Positions 16,990 to 26,653 of a stretch of 33,129 bases of DNA are shown one piece after another. The stretch comes from Oscillatoriales cyanobacterium (GTDB lineage: Bacteria; Cyanobacteriota; Cyanobacteriia; Cyanobacteriales; Microcoleaceae): contig RDXH01000160.1 of NCBI GenBank assembly GCA_004292745.1, positions 1 through 33,129 on the forward strand. The letters run 5' to 3'. Within the stretch, counting starts at the first letter, position 1. Each line of letters starts with the position of its first letter. The notes beneath the pieces were generated by a model. It did no database searches. It worked only from the letters and a program-made list of their open reading frames with translations, and had not been told where the DNA came from. The position numbers and the translations under genes are program-made.

Positions 16990-17016
16990 TTAGCACTCAG
17001 CCTCAGAGAGTGCTAA
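16990..17016 (+). promoter_or_regulatory. CIRCE operator of groEL
   Basis: A perfect CIRCE element, TTAGCACTC, nine bases, GAGTGCTAA, lies 30 bases before the groEL start. CIRCE is bound by the repressor HrcA, which is released when GroEL is titrated by unfolded proteins, so the gene should be heat-inducible. Confidence 0.97.
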
Positions 17017-17046
17017 ATTTGCTATGTAAGCAAATGGAGACAAAAC

Positions 17047-18747
<1,701 letters not shown>

Positions 18748-18935
18748 TCATTAGTCAACAGTCATTAGTCATTAGTCAGCAGTCATTAGTCATTAGTCAT
18801 TAGTCAGCAGTCAGCAGTCAGCAGTCATTAGTTGACTGTTGACTGTTGACTGTTGTCATTAGTTACTAATTACCAATGCCCCATGCCCCATGCCCCATGC
18901 CCCATGCCCCCTTGCCCCATGCCCCCTTGCCCAAT
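18748..18935. repeat. STRR cluster: AGTCATT/AGTCAGC and TGCCCCA heptads
   Basis: Immediately after the groEL stop come about fifteen heptads of the AGTCATT, AGTCAGC and AGTCAAC kind. The array ends in GTTGACT units complementary to the earlier AGTCAAC ones, so it can fold back. From 18877 a second array of TGCCCCA heptads runs to about 18935. The AGTCAGC type recurs inside rnpB. Confidence 0.88.
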
Positions 18936-19009
18936 TACCGAACCGCTATATGTTTTGTATACTGCGTCTTGTTAAGAAACAGAAAATCTGCTTTAATTAA
19001 GCTATCTCC

Positions 19010-19283
19010 TTGACACTCCCCAGCCTAAAGGCATGGGGATTCTTAAGACTTTTCGGTCTTAATATCCCTATTGCTAGGGTTCCCAGGCTGACCACGTTTG
19101 CACGTAAGTGCGTAGTCATGTCTCCTCTGTGAATGTTTTGGGCGTAGACTTTCCCCCAGTCCGGGGGTAGGTTTTTAAATCTTGTCTGATCTGTTTATTC
19201 TCCCATATTCATTTGTTTAGATGGATGTTGTTATATTACTTAACAATGGAAAAAGCCGTCCTACAAGGACGGGGTTTTAAACC
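19010..19283 (-). mobile_element. IS200/IS605-type remnant without a transposase
   Basis: Read on the minus strand, it begins with a hairpin (CCGTCCT/AGGACGG arms at 19256-19272). It ends with a short AAGAC/GTCTT hairpin (19045-19060), then GAATCCCC, a bulged stem-loop (19018-19038) and GGAGTGTCAA. This layout resembles the ends of IS1341/TnpB-type elements in cyanobacteria, whose 3' part encodes a guide (omega/reRNA). Only about 270 bases remain, and no tnpA or tnpB frame is intact. A short reading frame ending at a TGA near 19117 may be the last tnpB codons. The family call rests on remembered end structures. Confidence 0.5.
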
Positions 19284-19435
19284 CAATTTTCTGATAAAAA
19301 ACTTTAAATTAAATTTTTGGATCATCAAGAGTTGTTGCGGGCGTAAAAGTGCTAGGCTGCACAAAATCTTTGAGTAAGTTAAACTATTTTTATCAAAATG
19401 CTTGAGCTTAACTTGCAACAGCTTGAAAAATACCC

Positions 19436-22400
19436 ATGCCGGAAGTTATCAACTGGTTTCAGTCATTCTTATCTAACTCTGTTGATGCTTTCCTAGAGTT
19501 CGATAGACAGCAAAAGTACATATCCGTTAATCCTGTTGCCGCCGCCTGGATGGGATTAGAACCTGTCGAAATAGCCAACAAAACAAGTCACGAATTACTG
19601 CAATTATATCCCAACAATCCAGCTCTAAAAAATATTATTGCACAGATAGATGCCTGCCTGCAACAAGTATTAATGACAGGGGAAAAAAGAATTGCTATCC
19701 ACGAAGTGACAGCAAAAGACGGCGGCATCAAAATTTACGAAACGGCTTACACGCCAGTTGTGGATGCCTCTAGCAACCAGATGCGGGTTTTCAGTGTTGG
19801 TCGAGATATTACCAGGCACTACCGCTGGCAACAGCAGAAAACTGAGCAGTTGCGCCACTCGAACCATTTACTATGCTTGAATGCCGCTAATACTCCCCTG
19901 GCAATGGTAGGCTGGGATGAAGATTTTCGGATCGTTGAGTGGTCGAAACGCGCTGAAGATATTTTTGGCTGGACATCGGATGAAATGATGGGTAGGGAAT
20001 TCGGCGACTTGGCTTTGGTTTGCGAGGAAGATATCGAGGCTGTCAGTGCGCTGCAACTCGAACTAGGAACCGGTAAAGCCAATACTTCAATTAACCGCAA
20101 TTATACTAAAAGTGGCAAAGTTATTTGGTGCCACTGGTTCAACTCTATTATTCGCAGCGGGGATAATTTTACCGTACTTTCTTTGGTGGAAGATATCACC
20201 GAACGCAAATTGTTAGAAACAGCACAATCCCAAGCTACTAGACTGACAGCAATGGTAGCTGATGTCGGGATTGCTCTGACTAAATACCCTCAAGATATCC
20301 TGATGCCATGCTGTGAGGCAATGGTTCAAAATCTGGATGTCGTTTCTGCTGAAATTTGGACTTTCAATTCTCAAGAAAATCTCTTGGAAATGCAGGCATC
20401 AGCCGGAAGTTATAGCGACCAAGACAATAATTCACGCTTTGTTGAACGAAAAATCAATGAGATTGCCCACAGTAAAAAGCCACAAATTAAATGCCAATTT
20501 GATTCTGATAATATTCAGATTAATACCAAAGAATCAGGAGAATCAATATTGGGAGATGGTGCGAAATTAGGAACTGTTAATTATCAAAAATTGCGAATTA
20601 ATTGCAGTTCAAAAAAATCTATTGTAACTTTTTCTGGCTACCCCTTGATTGTTGAAGAACGCTTAGTGGGAGTCATGGGAATTGTTAGCGCTCAACCGAT
20701 GACAGAAGCTTTTCTGGAAACTATAGGCTCGGTGGCTGATGTCATTGCTTTAGGCATCGAGCGCAAGCGTGCAGAAGCTGAATTAAAATCCGCTAGATCA
20801 TTCCTCACTTCAGTGGTAGAAAATCTGCCAGTGGGCGTGTTTGCTAAAGATGCTTCCTCCCTGAGATTTGTGCTGTGGAATAAAGCGGGAGAGACGATCG
20901 CAGGTGTTACTTCCGCTGAGGCGATCGGCAAAAATGACTACGATATTTATCCCAAAGAACAAGCAGATGTTTCCACAGCTCAAGATCGGGAAATTTTGAC
21001 CAGCTATCAAAACCAGTCCCGCGTCACCGAAATAGTCGAAGAACCTTTTCAAACTCGCCACAAAGGTATGAGAATACTGCACACTAGGAAAGTGCCCATT
21101 CTTGACTCCAAAGGCAATCCTCAATACGTTTTGGGTATTACTGAAGATATCACGGAACGCCGACAGGTAGACGAAAGTGTTCGTCTCTACGACCAAATTG
21201 TTGAAAATATGCAAATAGGTTTGTACGTCTACCATTTAGAAAATATTGATGATGACAGCACCTTAAGGGCGATCGCCTCCAATCCCGCTGCTACCAAGTT
21301 TACAGGATTAGAAATGGCAGATGTTCTGGGAATGACAATCGACGAGATTTTTCCCAAGTCGCGAGCGAAAAATATTCCCCAAGCATTTGCATCGGTAATT
21401 CGTAGCCAAAAAGCCTTAGAAATTGAAGATATTGAGTGCGATGAAAGCGATCGCATAACCCGCGCTTTTTCTATAAAAGCTTTTCCGTTACCCAACAACT
21501 GCGTCGGTGTAGCTTTTGAAAACATTACCGATCGCAAAACCCTAGAATTAGAACTAAAGCTAGCCTTGGAACAAACCGAACGTTCCGAACAACTGTTGCG
21601 CACAGTCCTTGACAAAAGCAGTGATTGGATTTTTGCAAAAGATCGAGATTTTCGATGTATTTTAGCAAACAATAGCTTTGCTAAAGGTATTGGTAAAAAA
21701 CTAGACCAAATTATCGGAAAATCTGATTTGGAACTGGTTATTCAAAAAGATATAATTGATACTTCTGCTGAAAATATTCAAAAAATACGCAAAGACGACT
21801 TGGCTGTATTAGCTGGTGAAAATATTCATAATCCCTGCGAACCAGCAACATTTGCTGATGGATCGATACATATTTTTGACACCCAAAAAGTCCCTCTCCG
21901 AGACCAGGAAGGTAATATATTTGCAGTGCTGTCTTTTGCTCATGATATTACTGAACGCCATAAATCTGAAGCCGCATTACGTAGAAGCGAAGCCAGATTT
22001 AGGTCTTTGGTAGTTAATATTCCCGGAGTAGTTTATCGGTGGTGGTGCGATTTTTCTGTCTGTTTTATTAGCGATGCAGTTTACTCGCTCACTGGTTATC
22101 CGGCTGCGGATTTTAGATTGCTTTCCGACAGAGTTTCGCGGACTTTTACCAGCGTTATTTATTCCGAAGATTTGGAGCAAGTTGAAGCCACGATTCGGAG
22201 GGGAATAGAAAATAAACAGTCCTACAGTTTGGAATATCGCCTGCTGGCGGCCGACGGTACGATTAAATGGGTGTGGGATAAAGGTTCTCCTGTATTTGAT
22301 GAAGATGGAAGCGTTTATTGTTTGGATGGGGTAATTTTTGATATTAGCGATCGCTACTATGCTAGAGAAGCACTGCAACAAAAAACTTCTGAGTTAGAAG

Positions 22401-23674
22401 CTGTTTTTCGTGCTCTACCCGATTTGTATTTCCGACTCAATGCTGAGGGCGTTATCTTGGATTATCTCTCAGGTAATTCATCGGATATTTATATTCCTGT
22501 ACAAGATTTTGTAGGCAAAAAAATGTTAGATGTTTTGCCGATAAATGTAGTAACCCAATTTGAACAATCTATTACTAAAACCTTAGAAAATAAGACACCT
22601 GTAACCTTAGAATATTCCCTAGAAACACCTGAAGATCCACAAATTTATGAAGCAAGATTTATGCCTTTCAAGGTTAATCAACTGATTATTATTTCTAGAA
22701 ACATCACCCTCAGAAAACAAGCTGAATCTAAATTAAAAGATAAAAATTACGAACTCAAGCAAGCTTTGAATCAACTAGGAAAAACTCAATCTCAACTAAT
22801 TCAAGCGGAAAAAATGTCTGGCTTGGGGCAGTTAGTTGCCGGAATTGCTCACGAAATTAATAACCCTGTAAGTTTTATTTACGGTAATGTCACCTACGCT
22901 CGCGATTATGCAAATAATCTATTGAAACTGTGTTGTTTATACCAAGAATATTACCCAGAACCAGTTTCTATTATCGCTGATTTTGCGGAAGAAATAGAAG
23001 TAGAATTTATGAAAGAGGATTTTCCACATCTGCTTAACTCCATTCAAATTGGAGCCGATCGCATCGGGAAAATAGTCTTATCTTTACGAACTTTTTCGCG
23101 TCTAGAAGAATCAGATATTAAACGTGTGGATCTTCATGAAGGCATTGATAGTGCTTTGTTAATTTTACAACATAAACTCAAAGAAAATGGTAGAACTCGC
23201 CCAATTGAAATAGTTAAAGAATATGGCGAACTGCCACTGGTACAATGCTATGCTGGACAGCTAAATCAAGTGTTTATGAATGTTTTAAGTAATGCGATTG
23301 ATGCTTTAGCAGATGTCAGACATAGAAAGTTGAAAGTGTCTAGTGGTTCGGAAACCCAAGGTCAAGATGTTCCTACTTTACCAGTACCTATAACTTCTAA
23401 CCCGTCACCTTGCATTCGTATTCGCACGGAGGTTATCGAAAGTAATCGGGTGGCGATCGCAATTTCGGATAATGGTCCAGGAATGGAAGAATCTGTTAAA
23501 TCTCGGATATTCGATCCATTTTTCACTACTAAACCTGTGGGAAAAGGTACTGGTTTGGGACTTTCGATCAGTTATCAGATTGTAGTAGAAAGACACTGTG
23601 GCTCCCTGCGCTGCATTTCTGCACCGGGAGGAGGGACAGAATTTGCGATCGAAATTCCTATTCGACAAAGATAA
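19436..23674 (+). CDS. Multi-PAS/GAF sensor histidine kinase
   Basis: A 1412-residue soluble sensor kinase. By eye it has seven PAS domains (about residues 10-130, 145-262, 455-575, 580-705, 715-845, 855-980 and 985-1100), several ending in the PAC-type motif DITER. A GAF domain lies at about 275-440. A coiled coil (1095-1130) leads to the dimerisation helix, with the phosphorylated His1139 in GIAHEINNPVSF. The ATPase domain shows the N-box NVLSNAIDAL, the G1 box DNGPGM, FDPFFTTK and GTGLGLSIS. No membrane helix and no receiver domain are present, and no response regulator gene is adjacent. The signal cannot be read from sequence; heme, flavin or redox ligands are possible for PAS domains. 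Confidence 0.93.
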   Translation: MPEVINWFQSFLSNSVDAFLEFDRQQKYISVNPVAAAWMGLEPVEIANKTSHELLQLYPNNPALKNIIAQIDACLQQVLMTGEKRIAIHEVTAKDGGIKIYETAYTPVVDASSNQMRVFSVGRDITRHYRWQQQKTEQLRHSNHLLCLNAANTPLAMVGWDEDFRIVEWSKRAEDIFGWTSDEMMGREFGDLALVCEEDIEAVSALQLELGTGKANTSINRNYTKSGKVIWCHWFNSIIRSGDNFTVLSLVEDITERKLLETAQSQATRLTAMVADVGIALTKYPQDILMPCCEAMVQNLDVVSAEIWTFNSQENLLEMQASAGSYSDQDNNSRFVERKINEIAHSKKPQIKCQFDSDNIQINTKESGESILGDGAKLGTVNYQKLRINCSSKKSIVTFSGYPLIVEERLVGVMGIVSAQPMTEAFLETIGSVADVIALGIERKRAEAELKSARSFLTSVVENLPVGVFAKDASSLRFVLWNKAGETIAGVTSAEAIGKNDYDIYPKEQADVSTAQDREILTSYQNQSRVTEIVEEPFQTRHKGMRILHTRKVPILDSKGNPQYVLGITEDITERRQVDESVRLYDQIVENMQIGLYVYHLENIDDDSTLRAIASNPAATKFTGLEMADVLGMTIDEIFPKSRAKNIPQAFASVIRSQKALEIEDIECDESDRITRAFSIKAFPLPNNCVGVAFENITDRKTLELELKLALEQTERSEQLLRTVLDKSSDWIFAKDRDFRCILANNSFAKGIGKKLDQIIGKSDLELVIQKDIIDTSAENIQKIRKDDLAVLAGENIHNPCEPATFADGSIHIFDTQKVPLRDQEGNIFAVLSFAHDITERHKSEAALRRSEARFRSLVVNIPGVVYRWWCDFSVCFISDAVYSLTGYPAADFRLLSDRVSRTFTSVIYSEDLEQVEATIRRGIENKQSYSLEYRLLAADGTIKWVWDKGSPVFDEDGSVYCLDGVIFDISDRYYAREALQQKTSELEAVFRALPDLYFRLNAEGVILDYLSGNSSDIYIPVQDFVGKKMLDVLPINVVTQFEQSITKTLENKTPVTLEYSLETPEDPQIYEARFMPFKVNQLIIISRNITLRKQAESKLKDKNYELKQALNQLGKTQSQLIQAEKMSGLGQLVAGIAHEINNPVSFIYGNVTYARDYANNLLKLCCLYQEYYPEPVSIIADFAEEIEVEFMKEDFPHLLNSIQIGADRIGKIVLSLRTFSRLEESDIKRVDLHEGIDSALLILQHKLKENGRTRPIEIVKEYGELPLVQCYAGQLNQVFMNVLSNAIDALADVRHRKLKVSSGSETQGQDVPTLPVPITSNPSPCIRIRTEVIESNRVAIAISDNGPGMEESVKSRIFDPFFTTKPVGKGTGLGLSISYQIVVERHCGSLRCISAPGGGTEFAIEIPIRQR

Positions 23675-23676
23675 TT

Positions 23677-23743
23677 TGTTATTGGTTATTGGTTATTGGT
23701 TATTGGTTATTCGTTATTCGTTATTCGTTATTCGTTATTCGTT
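23677..23743. repeat. TTATTGG/TTATTCG heptad repeat
   Basis: About nine tandem heptads follow the kinase stop, first TTATTGG and then TTATTCG units. A few TTATTGG units recur at 23842-23858 on the other side of the dispersed repeat. No gene is seen in 23675-23911. Confidence 0.88.
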
Positions 23744-23841
23744 ATATTGTTTCCGGTTACATCGTCAGGTGATTTAACCTTTCTAGAACACAGAGGACAC
23801 AGAGGGAGAGAATAGAGTTCTGAATAATTCCGATGCTACCA
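23741..23841. repeat. Dispersed ~100-bp repeat, copy B
   Basis: Second copy of the repeat at 13211-13310, in the same orientation. Its right end still carries, on the minus strand, codons equivalent to LVASE, the last residues of the decayed gene beside copy A, and is then cut off by heptad repeats. Confidence 0.85.
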
Positions 23842-23911
23842 TTGGTTATTGGTTATTAGGGCATGATATCATATCAAATAAAGATAGTAACTAAAACTCG
23901 GAAATATAAAC

Positions 23912-25093
23912 ATGGTATACAAAAGCATAAATACATCTAGTGGTGTTGGCAAACAAATTAAAGATGATGAGGATGATTCCTACGTTGATTATTTTTATGA
24001 CGATCCGGGGGCTCCGCCGGGAACTCTGGACTTAGAACCGGGCGCACCACCTCCCGATATTGTATTAATTGACTATTCCGAGACAACAGCTACTCGCTCC
24101 AAATTGGTAAATCCTCAAGACGCTGCTGCGTATTTAGATACAGAATCTGTGTCTTGGGTTGATATGTTGGGATTGGGAAATAAAGAAACTTGGCAGCAAA
24201 TGGGTCAAATATTTAATTTGCATCTGATGACTCAAGAAGATGTAGTTAATGTTCCCCAGCGACCGAAGGTAGTAGACTATGAAGACCATCTTTTAATTAT
24301 TGCATGGATGGTAATGATTAAACCTAATTCATTTAATTTTCATAAAGAACAAGTGAGTTTAATTTTGGGTAAACATTACTTGCTAACTGTTCAGGAAGAG
24401 CCGGACTATGATTGTTTTGACCCGGTGCGCGATCGCATCCGCAAAGGACAAGGAAGTATTCGCAAGCACGGAGCCGATTATCTGGCTTATACTCTATTAG
24501 ATTCGATTATCGATGGATTCTTCCCAGTATTAGAAGTTTATGGAGAGCTGATTGAAGAATTAGAGGACGAAGTGGTAGTCAGACCCACCCGTAAAACCCT
24601 GGAAAAAATCTATAAAATCCGCCGAGAATTGCTGACTCTACGTCGCGCCATTTGGCCACAGCGGGATGCAATTAATGCGCTAATTCGAGATAGCAGTGAC
24701 TTGATTAGTCCAGAGGTGCGAATTTATCTGCGAGACTGTTATGACCACACAGTGCAGGTGATGGATATGGTGGAAACTTATCGAGAATTGGCTTCGGGTT
24801 TAATGGATGTTTATCTGTCCTCAGTTGGCAACAAAATGAATGAAATCATGAAACTACTGACAGTGATTTCTAGCATTTTTATTCCCTTAACCTTTGTTGT
24901 GGGAGTGTACGGCATGAATTTTAATAGTGAGAAATCGCCATTGAATATGCCTGAGCTGAACTGGTATTTTGGTTATCCCCTTTGTTGGGCGCTGATGGTG
25001 ACGATCGCCTCTTCTTTAGTTTACTTTTTTTGGCGGCGCGGCTGGTTTGAAAATTTTTCCAGTATTAAAGATGATGGAAATCTAAAATCCTAA
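23912..25093 (+). CDS. corA: CorA-type Mg2+/Co2+ channel
   Basis: A 393-residue divalent-cation channel of the inner membrane, expected to be pentameric. The large cytoplasmic domain includes the CorA block ESVSWVDMLGLGN and a long helix leading to the membrane. The first membrane helix ends in the diagnostic pore motif YGMNF (GMN at 334-336), followed by the loop NMPELNWYFGYP and a second helix (about 357-375), then a basic RRGWF tail. The N-terminus has an unusual acidic, proline-rich extension (DDEDDSYVDYFYDDPGAPPG), absent from short CorA proteins but seen in some cyanobacterial ones. The gene stands alone. Confidence 0.95.
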   Translation: MVYKSINTSSGVGKQIKDDEDDSYVDYFYDDPGAPPGTLDLEPGAPPPDIVLIDYSETTATRSKLVNPQDAAAYLDTESVSWVDMLGLGNKETWQQMGQIFNLHLMTQEDVVNVPQRPKVVDYEDHLLIIAWMVMIKPNSFNFHKEQVSLILGKHYLLTVQEEPDYDCFDPVRDRIRKGQGSIRKHGADYLAYTLLDSIIDGFFPVLEVYGELIEELEDEVVVRPTRKTLEKIYKIRRELLTLRRAIWPQRDAINALIRDSSDLISPEVRIYLRDCYDHTVQVMDMVETYRELASGLMDVYLSSVGNKMNEIMKLLTVISSIFIPLTFVVGVYGMNFNSEKSPLNMPELNWYFGYPLCWALMVTIASSLVYFFWRRGWFENFSSIKDDGNLKS

Positions 25094-25114
25094 ATTGATT
25101 GACGAACGATCGCG

Positions 25115-25120
25115 TACAAT
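25115..25120 (+). promoter_or_regulatory. -10 element of rnpB
   Basis: TACAAT lies seven bases before the inferred 5' end of RNase P RNA at 25127. No good -35 box is at the expected distance, so this rests on position and one hexamer. Confidence 0.5.
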
Positions 25121-25126
25121 AAATTT

Positions 25127-25568
25127 GGGGAAAAAGTAGGCGCAGGCGGTTGCGGATTAATGAAAGTTAGTCTGAGGAAAGTCCGGGCTCCCGAAAGACC
25201 AAACTTGCTGGGTAACGCCCAGTGCGAGCGATCGTGAGGAGAGTGCCACAGAAAGATACCGCCAATTAGTGATTAGTCAGCAGTCATTGGTCGTTAGTGA
25301 GTAACTGAGGACTTGAGACTGGGAAGCAACAACTAATTTGGTAAGGGTGCAAAGGTGCGGTAAGAGCGCACCAGCAGCATCGAGAGGTGCTGGCTCGGTA
25401 AACCCCGGTTGGGAGCAAGGTCGGAGGAACTATGGTTGGTTTTTTACCAGTTCCGTTTTTGGGTACCGCTTGAGGCGTCTGGTAACAGGTGTCCCAGATA
25501 GATAACTGCCCTCGAAAATTGCTTGCAGTTGAGAGAACAGAACCCGGCTTATGTCCGACTTTTTCCCC
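25127..25568 (+). ncRNA. rnpB: RNase P RNA (bacterial type A) with a P12-region insertion
   Basis: Catalytic RNA that cuts the 5' leader from tRNA precursors. Conserved blocks are unmistakable: GAGGAAAGTCCGGGCTCCC, the TGGGTAACGCCCAGTGCGAG stem, GAGGAGAGTGCCACAGAAA, GGTAAACCCCGGTTGGGAGC, and AGAACCCGGCTTATG near the 3' end. The ends were set by the P1 helix: GGGGAAAAAGT at 25127-25137 pairs perfectly with ACTTTTTCCCC at 25558-25568. Between the ACCGCC and GGTAAGGGTGCAAAGGTGCGG blocks lies an extra segment of about 75 bases (25263-25340) containing heptad-like TTAGTGA, TTAGTCAGCAG and CATTGG units. AATTAGT and ACTAATT close it as a stem. Insertions at P12 are known from cyanobacterial RNase P RNAs. 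Confidence 0.96.
25263..25340 (+). repeat. STRR-like insertion within rnpB
   Basis: This segment replaces the short loop found here in compact cyanobacterial RNase P RNAs. Its units resemble the AGTCAGC/AGTCATT array after groEL. The closing arms AATTAGT and ACTAATT would place it as a hairpin extension outside the catalytic core. Confidence 0.7.
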
Positions 25569-25680
25569 CCCCAAATCCCCAGCAACAGGAAGTGCGGTAA
25601 CGGAGATGAAACAACCAATAACAAATAAGAAATAACAACTAACAACTAACAACTAACAAATAACAACTAACGAATTTAAG

Positions 25681-26406
25681 ATGAATCTTGTTTATCCAGC
25701 TCGTCAAAAAGAACTTGAAAAATTAGTAGAAAAAATAGGAATATCCCAGAAGCATTGTATTAAATGGCATCTAGTAGATTTAGCTTTGACTCATTCGAGT
25801 GCATCAGCTAAAGCAAATTACGAACAGTTAGAATTTGTCGGTGATGCTGTGGTGCGGCTGGCGGCATCGGAATTGTTGTTCGAGATTTATCCTGATTGTC
25901 CAGTCGGGGAATTTGCGGCGATTCGATCGATCTTGGTGAGCGATCGCATTTTGTCAAAAATTGCTGAAAGTTACGGATTCGATCGCTATTTGATTGTTGC
26001 CAGCAGTGCAGCCAGCGACAAAACAGGGGCGGAAAGCCGGCTAGCAGATGCCCTAGAAGCCTTACTGGCTGCCCTTTATTTGAGTACCCATACCTTAGAA
26101 TTAATTCGCCCTTGGTTAGACCTTCACTTTCAACGGCTAGCAACGGAAATCCGCAACGATCCGGCCCGCCAAAACTACAAAGCTGCTCTCCAGGAATTGA
26201 CTCAAGGTAAATACAAAATTTTGCCAAAATATAGTGTCAAAGAAACTGGTACAGTCCAGGGTGGTGAGGATCGTTTTACCGCACAAGTTCGACTTCAGGA
26301 AGAGTTACTAGCCGAGGGCAAAGGTCGATCGATCAAAGCTGCAGAACAAGCTGCGGCTCAGGCTGCTTTTAATAAATTAGTTAGTCAGTTGACAGTTGAC
26401 AGTTGA
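25681..26406 (+). CDS. rnc: Ribonuclease III
   Basis: A 241-residue double-strand-specific endonuclease that processes rRNA and structured RNAs. The catalytic domain carries the signature NYEQLEFVGDAVV (46-58) with its acidic metal ligands and the second acidic cluster LADALEALLAALYL. A double-stranded RNA-binding domain follows from about residue 163 (NYKAALQELTQGKY) to KAAEQAAAQAAFNKL. The last residues, SQLTVDS, are encoded by the first units of a GTTGACAG/GTTGACGG heptad array, so the natural stop has probably been displaced by repeat DNA. The gene sits 112 bases downstream of rnpB on the same strand, linking two RNA-processing genes. The gap has AACTAAC heptads and no gene. Confidence 0.96.
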   Translation: MNLVYPARQKELEKLVEKIGISQKHCIKWHLVDLALTHSSASAKANYEQLEFVGDAVVRLAASELLFEIYPDCPVGEFAAIRSILVSDRILSKIAESYGFDRYLIVASSAASDKTGAESRLADALEALLAALYLSTHTLELIRPWLDLHFQRLATEIRNDPARQNYKAALQELTQGKYKILPKYSVKETGTVQGGEDRFTAQVRLQEELLAEGKGRSIKAAEQAAAQAAFNKLVSQLTVDS

Positions 26407-26456
26407 CGGTTGACGGTTGACGGTTGACGGTTGACGGTTGACGGTTGACGGTTGAT
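26387..26456. repeat. TTGACGG/TTGACAG heptad array at rnc end
   Basis: About nine tandem heptads start inside the last seven codons of rnc and run about 50 bases beyond its stop. Short CTTCCTT units follow at 26611-26648 before the next gene. Confidence 0.88.
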
Positions 26457-26653
26457 TATTGGTTATTTGCTTGGGGCTACTAATCACAAATAACGATTAA
26501 CTAATCACAAAATAGGGTATGATTAATCAGGAATTTGTAAAATTGTAATATAGCAATCGCCTTGGCGATTAGGATATCTTTAGCTACTGAAACTATTGCT
26601 AGTATTACATCTTCCTTCTACTTATTACATCTTCCTTCTTCCTTCTTCCACAA

